NCBI RefSeq assembly: GCF_002355275.1 | Contig: NZ_CP023449.1 | Location: 3,264,001-3,328,000, forward strand | Length of the DNA stretch: 64,000 nt | From: Rhizorhabdus dicambivorans | Lineage (GTDB): Bacteria > Pseudomonadota > Alphaproteobacteria > Sphingomonadales > Sphingomonadaceae | Direction: 5' to 3' | In this document: positions 25,035-41,699 of the stretch, piece by piece | How positions within the stretch are numbered: the first letter of the stretch is position 1 | How the letters are laid out: each line of letters starts with the position of its first letter | Notes under the pieces: model-generated | What the model was told of the DNA's origin: nothing | Seen by the model: only the letters and a program-made list of their open reading frames with translations | The model's database searches: none | Position numbers and translations under genes: made by a program

Positions 25035-25294
25035 CGAACCCGCCGGTTCTTCCGCCCGATCGCCAGGATGATCAGCGCGAAGGCGACGAGGCGCGGCAGA
25101 TAGGCCCAGGCCCGCTCCTCGAGATAGGAATTGGCGAGCATGATAGCGCCTTGGGCAAGGCCCAGCAGCGCGAAGGCGATCGCGAAGGAGAAGAACAACT
25201 CGTCGCCGGTGCGGCGCCAGAAGCGGAGGAAGAACAGCCCGGCGAGCAGGAAGCCCAGCGTCACCGCCCCGGCAAGGAAATGCGCGAGCAGCAT
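25031..25294 (-). CDS. DUF5985 family membrane protein
   Basis: An 87-residue inner-membrane protein with three hydrophobic helices and RFWRRTGDELFFSFAIAF in the middle, which I place in DUF5985. It overlaps the recN stop by 4 bp (convergent), and its start shares one base with the stop of the next DUF5985 gene, so the set is one operon. Function unknown; tandem DUF5985 pairs are a recurring arrangement. Confidence 0.8.
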   Translation of the reverse strand: MLLAHFLAGAVTLGFLLAGLFFLRFWRRTGDELFFSFAIAFALLGLAQGAIMLANSYLEERAWAYLPRLVAFALIILAIGRKNRRVR

Positions 25295-25569
25295 CAGTCC
25301 TCTCCATTCCAGATGAAGCCGAACAACAGGGTCACGACCGCAGCCAGGCTGATCAGCAGGCGGGGCACCTGCAGATCGACCGTCGGCGGAGTCACCACCA
25401 GATCGATCACCAGCACCAGATTGTTGATCGCCAGAAGCGAGAAACAGGCGGCGCTCCAGAAGAGCAGCGGCGCGCGCGAGGACCGGTAGCTGCGTCCCAG
25501 CATGCCGGCGCAGACCACGCTGGCCGCGAAGCTGAGCAGATAGACGACCGTTGGAAAATGGGCGACCAT
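25294..25569 (-). CDS. DUF5985 family membrane protein
   Basis: A 91-residue protein with three predicted helices and the stretch RSYRSSRAPLLFWSAACFSL followed by AINNLVLVIDLVV, typical of the second DUF5985 type. Shares one base with the genes on both sides (25569 and 25294), so translation is coupled. Possibly forms a membrane complex with its neighbour. Confidence 0.8.
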   Translation of the reverse strand: MVAHFPTVVYLLSFAASVVCAGMLGRSYRSSRAPLLFWSAACFSLLAINNLVLVIDLVVTPPTVDLQVPRLLISLAAVVTLLFGFIWNGED

Positions 25570-25940
25570 CAGTCCTTCCTTATCCTGAACGCGTCGGCAA
25601 AGGCCGTCAGCCCCGTCGTCGCGCCCGTGATGATGATTCGGCGCACCTTGTCGGGGGACCGCACGTAGAAAGCCGTGGATGCGTCGACCAGCGCTTTCAG
25701 GTCGGCCGAGGCGGGGCGGAGGCAGGCCTGTCCCGCACCGTCGAGCAGCAGGACGCCGGCGATGGTGAGTTCATCGATCGCCCGGTCGACGATCAGATCG
25801 CTGGCGCGCAGCGCGGCGACCAGTTCGGCACGTTCCCAGCCACGATCGCCCTCGCGTGCCATCAGCGAGACAAGTTCCAGCGACCACACCGACCGGAAGG
25901 TCGAGCGGATGAACGCGGCAAGGTCTTGATCTGAAGGCAT
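25569..25940 (-). CDS. Small helical protein, possible winged-helix, of the DUF5985 operon
   Basis: A 123-residue soluble protein: STFRSVWSLELVSLMAREG, then ERAELVAALRASDLIVDRAI and a short hairpin VLLLDGAGQACL, the order helix-helix-wing of a winged-helix domain. The C-terminal part (SPDKVRRIIIT) is helical. The ATG at 25940 is the first consistent start. It heads the operon with the two DUF5985 genes and diverges from the HAMP-array kinase. Role in signalling is inferred from position only. Confidence 0.65.
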   Translation of the reverse strand: MPSDQDLAAFIRSTFRSVWSLELVSLMAREGDRGWERAELVAALRASDLIVDRAIDELTIAGVLLLDGAGQACLRPASADLKALVDASTAFYVRSPDKVRRIIITGATTGLTAFADAFRIRKD

Positions 25941-26262
25941 TATAAGGGTGAGCTTCTGTTGATCCCGATCCGGCTCCCCACAGCCCTGCGCCAGGGTGGC
26001 CCCTGCGCAACGCCCTGACAAGCCGGAATCTTCGCCTTCGTGCGGGACGGACCGAAATGGATTCGAGGCGGGGCACCGCCATGGCGTGCCAATCGCGGGG
26101 AGAGGTTCAGGCTGGAGGCTCTATATCGGCGCCGCAAAGCGGAGAAAAGCCTGTGAAAATTTCGCGAGACACTCTCGGTTTACCGTTGCTATACAACGCT
26201 TCGCGGGCCGGGGGGCCGAGCGAGTGCAACTCTAAACGGGGGGGAGAACAGGGAACCCCAGA
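25941..26262. other. Divergent intergenic region between the DUF5985 operon and the HAMP kinase
   Basis: 322 bp, less GC-rich than the genes. It holds an inverted repeat CGTTG-N5-CAACG at 26184-26198 that contains TGCTATACA, an extended -10-like element for the kinase. No -35 match is convincing, no EcfG motif is present, and no ORF with coding character is seen. Confidence 0.4.
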
Positions 26263-31637
<5,375 letters not shown>

Positions 31638-31641
<4 letters not shown>

Positions 31642-33707
31642 GCCCGGCCCGCAACGACCGGCCCGTGCCGAAACTGCCCGGCCTCACCCCCGCCCCGGCC
31701 GACGAGCGCGCCCGCATCCTGATCGTCGATGACGACGAGCGGAACCTGCTGGCCCTGCGCACGGTGCTGGAGGAGGTCGCCGACGTCGTCCTTGCCAGAT
31801 CGGGCGAGGAGGCGCTGCGCCACCTGCTCAAGGGCGAGTTCGCGGTGATCCTGCTGGACGTCTTCATGCCCCAGATGGACGGCTATGAGGCCGCCCAGAT
31901 CATCCGCCAGCGCGAGCAGACCAAGCGCATCCCGATCATCTTCCTGTCGGCGGTGAACAAGGAGACCGAGCATCTGATCCGCGGCTATTCGATGGGCGCG
32001 GTCGACTATGTGTTCAAGCCGGTGGAACCGATCGTGCTGCGATCGAAGGTCGGCGTGTTCGTCGATCTCTACCAGATGCGTCGCGAGATCCAGCGCAAGG
32101 CGGCGGCCGAGCAACAGTTGCTGGATGAGAATCTGCGCGCCAATGCCGAACTGCTGCGCACCGAGCAGGAGCTCCGGCTGGCCGAACAGCGCCAGCTGGC
32201 CATCATCGAATCGCTGCCGATCATCCTCTATCTGGAAGCCCCCGACGCCGCGCCGCGCATTCCCAAATTCGTCAGCGGCAATTTTCAGCATGTGACCGGC
32301 TATGATGTGGAGGAACTGCGCCGCCAGCCGACCCTGTGGCAGGACCGGCTCCATCCCGACGATCGCGAGCGGGTCGACCAGGCCTATCGCGACCGGGCGA
32401 GCGACGGCAGCTTCGCGGTCGAATATCGCTGGCGCGCCGCCAATGGCGAATATCGCCACTTCCTGGATCAGGCGGTGCTGCTGCGCGATGCCGATGGCGC
32501 GCCGGTGGAGTTCGCAGGAACATTGCTGGACGTCACCGACCGCAAGGAGCTGGAACTGCAACTGCTGCAAAGCCGGAAGATGGATGCGATCGGCAAGCTC
32601 ACCGGCGGCATCGCGCATGATTTCAACAACCTGCTCGCCGCCATATTGGGTGGGCTGCGGCTGATCGAGCGGCGCATCTCGCTGGACGAGGACCAGAGCA
32701 GGATCATCGGCATGACCAAGCATGCCGCCGAACAGGGCGCCGAACTGGTCGCGCGGCTGCTGTCCTTCGCGCGGCGGCAGAAGCTGGAACCCGCGCCGAT
32801 CCAGGCCGACGTGCTCGCCGCGTCGGTCCGCGATCTGCTCGCCCATACGCTGGGCGGCATCGTCGAACTCAAATGGAACAGCGCCAAGGCGGTCTGGTCT
32901 GCCTTCGCCGACCAGACCCAGCTGGAGCTGGCGCTGATGAACCTGATCATCAATGCCCGCGACGCGATGCCGCAGGGCGGCACGATCAGCGTCAGCGCCC
33001 GCAACGACCGGATCATCCACGATCCGGGCGGGATCGCGCCGGGCGACTATGTGGTGTTCGAGGTCGCCGACGAGGGCGGCGGCATCTCGCCCGAACTGCT
33101 TGAACGGGTGATGGAGCCTTTCTTCACCACCAAGCCGGTCGGCAAGGGCACCGGCCTCGGCCTGTCGATGGTCTATGGCTTCGCGCAGCAATCGGGCGGC
33201 ACCATCCGCATCGACAGCCGGGTGGGCGAAGGCACCCGAGTACAGATTTGGCTGCCCCGCGCCCGCGCCGCCGCGCGCGCCGCCGCGCCCAAGACCGACG
33301 CCACGACCGCAGCCATGGCTCCGGGAGAGCGCTTTTCGATCCTGCTCGTCGACGACCATGAGGGCGTGCGCGCGACCACGGCGGCGATGCTGAGCGACGC
33401 AGGCCATGCGGTGACCACGGCCGGAGACGGCCGCGAGGCGCTCGATCTGCTCGACGGCGAACTGGCGATCGACCTGTTGCTGACCGACTATGCTATGCCG
33501 CAGGTCTCCGGCAGCGAACTGGTCCGCCGTGCGCGGGGTGGCCGGCCCGACCTGCCGGCGGTCATGATCACGGGCAATGCGGAAGCGGTGGACAGCGCCG
33601 ATCTCGCCTTCGGCGTCCTGACCCTGGCCAAGCCGTTCACCCCAGACCAGCTCGATCAGGCGATCCGCGCCGCGGTGGCGCGGCCGGCGGAAACACGGGT
33701 GGCCTGA
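31638..33707 (+). CDS. Hybrid histidine kinase, REC-PAS-HisKA-HATPase-REC
   Basis: A 689-residue soluble protein. An N-terminal receiver ([15 protein letters not shown], phospho-Asp in [15 protein letters not shown] near residue 75), a coiled coil, a PAS domain (about 190-310, [16 protein letters not shown]), the kinase ([20 protein letters not shown] with the His near 330; [12 protein letters not shown]) and a C-terminal receiver ([10 protein letters not shown] at about 567). It overlaps the HAMP-array kinase by ATGA and likely receives phosphate from it, giving a multi-step relay. No DNA-binding output domain or phosphotransfer (Hpt) protein is encoded next to it. Confidence 0.93.
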
Positions 33708-33734
33708 ACGCGATCACCGGGGCATCATGCCGGC

Positions 33735-34424
33735 ATGAGGACCATCGGCCTGATCGGCGGTATGAGCTGGGAAAGCTCGGCCGAATATTATCGGATCATC
33801 AACCGCGAGGCGCAGCGGCGGCTGGGCGGCGTCCATTCGGCGCGCAGCCTGATGCTGTCGGTCGATTTCGGCGAGATCGAGAAACTCCAGCATGACGGCG
33901 ACTGGGAAAGCCTGACCGCCGAGATGATCGAGGCGGCCCGAGCGCTCGAACGGGGCGGTGCGGATTTCATCGTTCTGTGCACCAACACGATGCACCGCAT
34001 GGCGGACGAGATGGCGGCGAGCGTCGCCATCCCCCTGCTCCACATCGTCGATCCCACCGCCGCGGCGCTGAAGTCGGCGGGCGTGGCCCGGGTCGGCCTG
34101 CTCGGTACCGCCTTTACGATGGAGCAGGATTTCTACAGGGGCCGACTGGCGGGCCATGGCCTGCAGGTGCTGGTGCCCGAGGCCGGCGACCGCGCGACCG
34201 TCCATCGGATCATCTATGAGGAACTGGTGAAGGGCGAGGTTCGCGAACCCTCCCGTACCGCCTATCGCGAGATCATCGCCCGGCTCATCGAGGCGGGAGC
34301 GGAGACGATCATACTCGGCTGCACCGAGATCATGCTGCTGGTGCGGGAGGAGGATAGCGCCGTGCCGCTATTCGACACGACCACCCTGCATGCGCTGGCG
34401 GCGGTGGATAAAGCCTTGGCCTGA
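33735..34424 (+). CDS. Aspartate/glutamate racemase family protein
   Basis: A 229-residue PLP-independent racemase. The two catalytic cysteines are in VLCTNTMH (about residue 80) and ILGCTEIMLL (about residue 195). The N-terminal IGLIGGMSWESSAEYYR is the family start. Probably interconverts L- and D-aspartate, or acts on a related amino acid; substrate not determinable. It stands 27 bp after the kinase gene on the same strand. Confidence 0.92.
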   Translation: MRTIGLIGGMSWESSAEYYRIINREAQRRLGGVHSARSLMLSVDFGEIEKLQHDGDWESLTAEMIEAARALERGGADFIVLCTNTMHRMADEMAASVAIPLLHIVDPTAAALKSAGVARVGLLGTAFTMEQDFYRGRLAGHGLQVLVPEAGDRATVHRIIYEELVKGEVREPSRTAYREIIARLIEAGAETIILGCTEIMLLVREEDSAVPLFDTTTLHALAAVDKALA

Positions 34425-34496
34425 CGATCGGCCGCATGACCTTTTGCGATTGAGGGCTGCCGGCTTGTCTCGACGATGCAGGCCCGTCGGCGCTAA

Positions 34497-36632
<2,136 letters not shown>

Positions 36633-36636
36633 CTTT

Positions 36637-36707
36637 CCCCTCCCGCAGGCGGGAGGGGATCAAGGGGTCGGAAGTCCACCCCCGGCCCCTCCCGCTTGCG
36701 GGAGGGG
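36637..36707. repeat. Paired-hairpin intergenic element A
   Basis: Two palindromic hairpins, 36637-36658 and 36686-36707, each with arms CCCCTCCCGC/GCGGGAGGGG, separated by 27 bp. It sits between ligA and the dedA gene; similar elements occur at 38522 and 44654. Confidence 0.8.
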
Positions 36708-36731
36708 AGAAGCGAAGCTATCCCCCAGCCC

Positions 36732-37364
36732 ATGTTCCACGCCATCATCGCCGCGCTCGCCAGCTTCATCATCGCGGTGATCAGCTGGGGCGGCTACACC
36801 GGCATCGTCATCCTGATGGCGATCGAAAGCGCCTGCATCCCGCTGCCGTCCGAGATCATCATGCCCTTCTCGGGCTATCTCGTCTCCACCGGGCAGTTCG
36901 ACCTCTACATGGCGGCGACGGCCGGAGCGATCGGCTGCAATGTCGGGTCGATCTTCGCCTATGAACTGGGCAAGCGCGGCGGGCGCGCCGTCGTAGACCG
37001 CTGGGGCCGCTATTTCCTGATGAGCCACAGCGACCTCGATCGCGCCGAACGCTTCTTCGCGCGGTGGGGCGACCTGACCGTGCTGATCTGCCGGCTGCTG
37101 CCCGCGATCCGGTCGTTCATCGCCTTCCCGGCCGGGGTCGCGCGGATGCCGCTGTTCCGCTTCCACCTCTACACCTTTATCGGCTCCTGGCCCTGGTGTT
37201 TCGGCCTCGCCTGGGTGGGCATGAAGCTGGGCGACCAGTGGCGCACCGATGCGCGGCTGAGCGGGATCCTCCACAAGCTCGATTTCGTCATCGTCGGACT
37301 GATCCTGGCGAGCGGCATCTGGTTCGTCTGGCACCGCCTCAAGAAACCCGCGTCGAAGGCATGA
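36732..37364 (+). CDS. DedA family membrane protein
   Basis: Inner-membrane protein of the DedA/VTT superfamily, 210 residues. Family members recycle lipid carriers across the membrane or maintain the proton-motive force. Signatures are ESACIPLPSEIIMPFSGYL (the reentrant loop), YELGKRGGR, and RLLPAIRSFIAFPAGVARM (conserved arginine and GxARM). The start at 36732 begins directly with the first helix. Its stop overlaps the aminotransferase start as ATGA, so they are coupled. Confidence 0.92.
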   Translation: MFHAIIAALASFIIAVISWGGYTGIVILMAIESACIPLPSEIIMPFSGYLVSTGQFDLYMAATAGAIGCNVGSIFAYELGKRGGRAVVDRWGRYFLMSHSDLDRAERFFARWGDLTVLICRLLPAIRSFIAFPAGVARMPLFRFHLYTFIGSWPWCFGLAWVGMKLGDQWRTDARLSGILHKLDFVIVGLILASGIWFVWHRLKKPASKA

Positions 37365-38518
37365 ACCCGATCTACGCCGCGCTGCCGACGACGATCTTCG
37401 AGAAGATGTCGGCGATCGCGCGTGAGACGGGCGCGATCAACCTGGGCCAGGGCTTTCCCGACGCGCCGGGCCCTGAGGATGTCCGCCGCGCCGCCGCCGA
37501 CGCGCTGATCGAGCGATCGAACCAGTACCCGCCGATGCTCGGCATCCCCGAACTGCGCCAGGCGGTCGCCGCCCATTATGGCGCGCATCACGGCCTGAGC
37601 CTCGACTGGCAGACCGAGGTGGTCGCCACATCGGGCGCGACCGAGGCGATCTCGGCGGCGATCCTCGGCCTCGTCTCCCCGGGCGACGAGGTGGTGCTGA
37701 TCCAGCCCCTCTACGACGCCTATATGCCGATGGTGCGCCGGGCGGGCGGCGTGCCGAAGCTGATCGGGCTGGAGCCGCCGCACTGGACGCTCAGCGCCGA
37801 CGCGCTCGATGCGGCGATAACACCGGCGACCAAGCTGTTGATATTCAACAATCCTGCCAATCCCACCGGCAAGATGTACGACCGCGCGACCCTGGAGATG
37901 ATCGCCAAACGCTGCATCCGCCACGACCTTGTCGCCATCTGCGACGAAGTGTGGGAGCATGTTGTCTTCGACGGGGACCATGTGCCGCTGATCGCCATAC
38001 CCGGCATGCGCGATCGCACCGTCAAGATCGGATCGGCGGGCAAGATCTTCGCGCTGACCGGGTGGAAGGTCGGCTGGATGGTCGCGGGCGAGATGCTGGC
38101 GAAGCAGGTCGGCAAGGCCCATCAGTTCATGACCTTCACCACCCCGCCCAATCTGCAATGGGCGGTCGCCCAGGGCCTCGCCAAGCCACAAGGCTGGTTC
38201 GAGGCGATGCGCGCGGGCTTCGCCCGGTCCCGTGACAGGCTGGTCGCGGGGCTGGAAGCGGCGGGCTATGCCGTGCTGCCCAGCCAGGCGACGTGGTTCG
38301 TCTCGGTCGATCTGGCTGCCTCGGGCATCGCGCTAGACGATGTGACGTTCGCCGACCGGATGGCGCTGGAAGGCGGGGTGGTGACGATCCCGGTCTCGGC
38401 CTTCTTCGAGGAGCGACCGGTCACCAACATCCTGCGGCTCTGCTATTGCAAGGAGGACGCGGTGCTCGACGAGGCGATCGCGCGGCTCAAGGCGATGCGG
38501 GAGAAGCTGGCGATCTGA
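37361..38518 (+). CDS. PLP-dependent aminotransferase, class I/II (methionine/kynurenine-type)
   Basis: A 385-residue fold-type I aminotransferase. Motifs in order are NLGQGFPDAPGPEDV, NQYPPMLGIPELRQA, SGATEAISAAILGLV, NNPANPTGKMY, CDEVWEHVVFDG, the PLP lysine in GSAGKIFALTGWKVGW (about residue 230), and the C-terminal RLCYCKEDAVLDEAI. These fit the YbdL/KAT III subgroup that uses methionine or aromatic amino acids. Starts at 37361, overlapping dedA by 4 bp. Confidence 0.92.
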   Translation: MNPIYAALPTTIFEKMSAIARETGAINLGQGFPDAPGPEDVRRAAADALIERSNQYPPMLGIPELRQAVAAHYGAHHGLSLDWQTEVVATSGATEAISAAILGLVSPGDEVVLIQPLYDAYMPMVRRAGGVPKLIGLEPPHWTLSADALDAAITPATKLLIFNNPANPTGKMYDRATLEMIAKRCIRHDLVAICDEVWEHVVFDGDHVPLIAIPGMRDRTVKIGSAGKIFALTGWKVGWMVAGEMLAKQVGKAHQFMTFTTPPNLQWAVAQGLAKPQGWFEAMRAGFARSRDRLVAGLEAAGYAVLPSQATWFVSVDLAASGIALDDVTFADRMALEGGVVTIPVSAFFEERPVTNILRLCYCKEDAVLDEAIARLKAMREKLAI

Positions 38519-38521
38519 AAT

Positions 38522-38671
38522 CCTCCCTATCGCGCAGCGATAGGGAGGGGGACCATGCGCAGCATGGTGGAGGGGTTTCCGACCTCTCCGCCAGCGACAG
38601 CTTCGACCTATTACCCCTCCACCATTCGCTACGCGAACGGTCCCCCTCCCCGCCCTTCGGGCAGGGAGGAT
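38522..38671. repeat. Paired-hairpin intergenic element B
   Basis: A long palindromic element between convergent genes: a left hairpin (CCTCCCTATCGC/GCGATAGGGAGG around 38522-38548), then GGACCATGCGCAGCATGGTGG and its partial complement near 38620-38645, closed by CCCCGCCCTTCGGGCAGGGAGG on the right. Outer arms CTCCCT...AGGGAGG can also pair over the full length. It may act as a two-way terminator. Confidence 0.7.
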
Positions 38672-38681
38672 CTGGAAGGCG

Positions 38682-40025
38682 TTACCGTCCGCCGAACTTC
38701 CTCACCGCCCCCTTGTGCGCGCCGGGCGCGCCCTTGGGGCGGCTGAAGCGGCGTTTGGGCGGGCCTTCGCCGGCACCGTCGCGGGCGTTGCGTCCACCAC
38801 CATCATGGCGACGGCCGTTCTGGCCGTTGCGCTGCTGGCGGAGCTCCTCGGCGGTCGGCGCGGCGGGCTTCGGCATCTTCGCCTTCTCGCTGACGAAGTT
38901 CTCCGGCAGCGGCTGGACCTCCAGCTTGACCCGGGTCAGCTTCTCGATCGCCTTCAGATAGGGCCGCTCGTCATCGGCCACGAAGGCGATGGCGATGCCC
39001 GCGGCACCCGCGCGGGCGGTGCGGCCGATGCGGTGGACATATTGCTCGGCGACATTGGGCAGCTCGAAATTGAAAACATGGCTGACCCCGCCGACATCAA
39101 TGCCGCGCGCGGCGATGTCGGTGGCGACGAGGATCTTCACCTCGCCCTGGCGGAACAGGCCCAGCGCGCGCTCACGCTGCGGCTGGCTCTTGTTGCCGTG
39201 GATCGCTTCGGCCGCGATGCCGGCGGCACGCAGATGCTTCACGACGCGGTCGGCGCCATGCTTGGTGCGGGTGAACACCAGCGCACGGTCGATCGGCTCG
39301 GAGCGGATGCGCATGATCAGCAGCGCCTGCTTCTCCTGCGGGTTGCAGAAGGTAGCGAACTGCTCGACCCGCTCGGCGGTGGTCGACTGCGGCGCGACCG
39401 ACACCTTGACCGGGTTGGTCAGGAAACGGTCGCCCAGATCGGCGATCGCCTTGGGCATGGTGGCCGAGAAGAACAGCGACTGGCGCTTTTTCGGCAGCAG
39501 TTGGTCAATCCGCTTGAGTGCGTGGATGAAGCCGAGATCGAGCATCTGGTCCGCCTCGTCGAGGACGAACAGCTCGACGAACTTCAGGCTCAGCGCGCGC
39601 TGGTCGATCAGGTCGAGCAGGCGGCCGGGCGTCGCGACGAGCACGTCGACACCGCGCTGGAGCTGGCGGATCTGCCGGTTGATCGGCACGCCGCCGAACA
39701 CGGTGGCGACGCTCAGACGAAGGAACTTGCCATATTGGACGAAGCTCTCGGCGATCTGGCTGGCCAGCTCGCGGGTCGGCGCCAGGATCAGCATCCGGCA
39801 GCCCTGCGGCGGCGTATGCTTGAGGTTTTCGGAAAGATAATGGAGCGACGGCAGCGCGAAGGCCGCGGTCTTGCCGGTGCCGGTCTGGGCGATGCCGCAC
39901 AGGTCTCGGCCTTCGAGCAGCGGCGGGATGGCCTGCTGTTGGATCGGCGTGGGGATGTCATAGCCCTTGGCGGCCAGCGCGCGCTGGAGCGGCTCGATCA
40001 GGCCGAGTTCGGAAAATTTGGTCAC
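38682..40025 (-). CDS. DEAD-box RNA helicase
   Basis: ATP-dependent RNA helicase of the RhlE/CsdA group, 447 residues, for RNA remodelling or ribosome assembly. Motifs in order are the Q motif (TPIQQQAIPPLLEG), AQTGTGKTAAF, APTRELA, TPGRLLDL, VLDEADQMLD, SATMP, ARGIDVGGVSHV and HRIGRTARAG. The C-terminal tail (about residue 395 on) is Gly/Arg/Lys-rich and basic (RRHDGGGRNARDGAGEG), an RNA-binding tail. I chose the GTG at 40025 (VTKFSELGL) because family similarity starts there; an ATG at 40082 is in frame. Confidence 0.93.
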   Translation of the reverse strand: MTKFSELGLIEPLQRALAAKGYDIPTPIQQQAIPPLLEGRDLCGIAQTGTGKTAAFALPSLHYLSENLKHTPPQGCRMLILAPTRELASQIAESFVQYGKFLRLSVATVFGGVPINRQIRQLQRGVDVLVATPGRLLDLIDQRALSLKFVELFVLDEADQMLDLGFIHALKRIDQLLPKKRQSLFFSATMPKAIADLGDRFLTNPVKVSVAPQSTTAERVEQFATFCNPQEKQALLIMRIRSEPIDRALVFTRTKHGADRVVKHLRAAGIAAEAIHGNKSQPQRERALGLFRQGEVKILVATDIAARGIDVGGVSHVFNFELPNVAEQYVHRIGRTARAGAAGIAIAFVADDERPYLKAIEKLTRVKLEVQPLPENFVSEKAKMPKPAAPTAEELRQQRNGQNGRRHDGGGRNARDGAGEGPPKRRFSRPKGAPGAHKGAVRKFGGR

Positions 40026-40261
40026 AAATGCACTTTCAGTGGTGCGGGCGCACGGACGGCGTCCATGCGACAGCGGGTTCACATGACGACCCGCGTGAAT
40101 TGGGAAGCCTCAGCTTGGATGCGTTCCTGAGGGCCAGAGCCGGCCTGATCGTTGGACAGATCAGGAGATCACGCTGCTCATGGCCAAATGCTGCAGAACA
40201 GCATCGACGCGGAGCGGCATATGATCCATTACGGACGCGATTGCAAGCCGAGGTGCGACCA

Positions 40262-41602
40262 ATGTCGAAAAACTGGCGGAAACTCGTAGCCTGTGTCCTC
40301 TGCGCAACGGCGCCTCTGCCCGCCCTCGCCGCCCTCGACAAGGCCGAAAGCCGGATGGTGCAGGTGATCGATGCCGAACGTGGGCGGACGATCGGGCTGC
40401 TGGAGGCACTGGTCAACGTCAATTCGGGATCGCGCAACCTGCCCGGCGTGGCCAAGGTCGGGCAGATGATGCGGGCGGAGCTGGAACCGCTGGGCTTCAC
40501 GGTGCGCTGGGTCCCGATGGAGAAGACCGGCCGGGCGGGCCATATCGTCGCGGTGCACAAGGGCGACGGGCGCGGCAAGCGCCTGTTGCTGATCGGCCAT
40601 CTCGATACCGTCTTCGAACCCGACAGCCCGTTCCAGGCCTGGACACTCAAGGGCAAGGACGCCGAGGGGCGGGACTGGGCCGAAGGTCCCGGCGCGGGCG
40701 ACGACAAGGGCGGCATGGCGGTGATCGTCGCGGCGCTCCGGGCAATGAAGGCGGCGGGCACGCTCGGCCGCGCCGATATCGAGATCGTGCTGACCGGCGA
40801 CGAGGAGGATTCGGGCGACCCGATCGAACTGGCCCGCGCCGACCTGATCGCGGCCGGCAAACGCGCCGACATCGCGCTCGATTTCGAAGGGCTGGCGCGC
40901 GAGGATGGCCGAGACATGGGATCGATCGCGCGGCGCTCATCGAACAGCTGGACCGTCCGGGCGAGCGGCAATACCGGCCATTCGAGCGGCATCTTCGGCG
41001 AGAAGGCCGGCTATGGCGCAATCTATGAGCTGGCGCGGATCATCGACCGCTTCCGCCGCGAATTGCCCGAGACCAACCTGACCTACAATGTCGGCCTGAT
41101 CGCGGGCGGCGCCACTCAGACGACCGACCCCGACGGCATCCGCATGTCGGCGACCGGCAAGACCAACATCATCCCGCCCGTCGCCGTAGCGCGCGGCGAC
41201 ATGCGCACCCTGTCCGACGAGCAGACCGCGCGGGTGCGGCAGAAGATGGCCGCGATCGTCGCCGATCATCTGCCGGGGACGAACGCCGAAATCGCCTTCG
41301 ACAAGGGCGGCTACCCGGCAATGGCGCCGACCCAGGGCAACAGGGCGATCCTCGACCGGCTCAACGCGGTCAACCGCGACCTCGGCCTGCCCGAAATGCC
41401 CCCGCTCGACCCGCTCAAGCGCGGCGCGGGCGATATCAGCTTCGTCGCGAGGGACGTCGATTCCTATGTCGGCATGGGCAGCTATTCGACCGGCGACCAT
41501 GCGCCCGGCGAGAGGGTGGACCTGACATCGATCCCCCTGCAGGCAAAACGCGCGGCGATCCTGATGACGCGGCTGAGCGGGGAGCGGCGCGCGCCTGAAT
41601 GA
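40262..41602 (+). CDS. Exported M20 family metallopeptidase (glutamate carboxypeptidase type)
   Basis: A zinc-dependent aminoacylase/carboxypeptidase of 446 residues with a signal peptide (LVACVLCATAPLPALAA), thus periplasmic. Metal ligands are visible: His and Asp in LLIGHLDTVF, Asp in GAGDDKGG, the catalytic Glu pair in LTGDEEDSGDP, Asp in IALDFEGL, and His in STGDHAPGERVD. The dimerisation (lid) domain sits at about 215-330. Closest in plan to carboxypeptidase G2, which removes C-terminal glutamate; the real substrate is open. About 235 bp before it carry no gene I can see. Confidence 0.92.
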   Translation: MSKNWRKLVACVLCATAPLPALAALDKAESRMVQVIDAERGRTIGLLEALVNVNSGSRNLPGVAKVGQMMRAELEPLGFTVRWVPMEKTGRAGHIVAVHKGDGRGKRLLLIGHLDTVFEPDSPFQAWTLKGKDAEGRDWAEGPGAGDDKGGMAVIVAALRAMKAAGTLGRADIEIVLTGDEEDSGDPIELARADLIAAGKRADIALDFEGLAREDGRDMGSIARRSSNSWTVRASGNTGHSSGIFGEKAGYGAIYELARIIDRFRRELPETNLTYNVGLIAGGATQTTDPDGIRMSATGKTNIIPPVAVARGDMRTLSDEQTARVRQKMAAIVADHLPGTNAEIAFDKGGYPAMAPTQGNRAILDRLNAVNRDLGLPEMPPLDPLKRGAGDISFVARDVDSYVGMGSYSTGDHAPGERVDLTSIPLQAKRAAILMTRLSGERRAPE

Positions 41603-41699
41603 CGGGCGCCTGCCCTCTCCAATAAAGGATTAACCATGATCGTTTAGCAGGGCGGACATTCCCGGCGCCTCGGCGCGGCCAAAGGAAAGTCCGATCCGC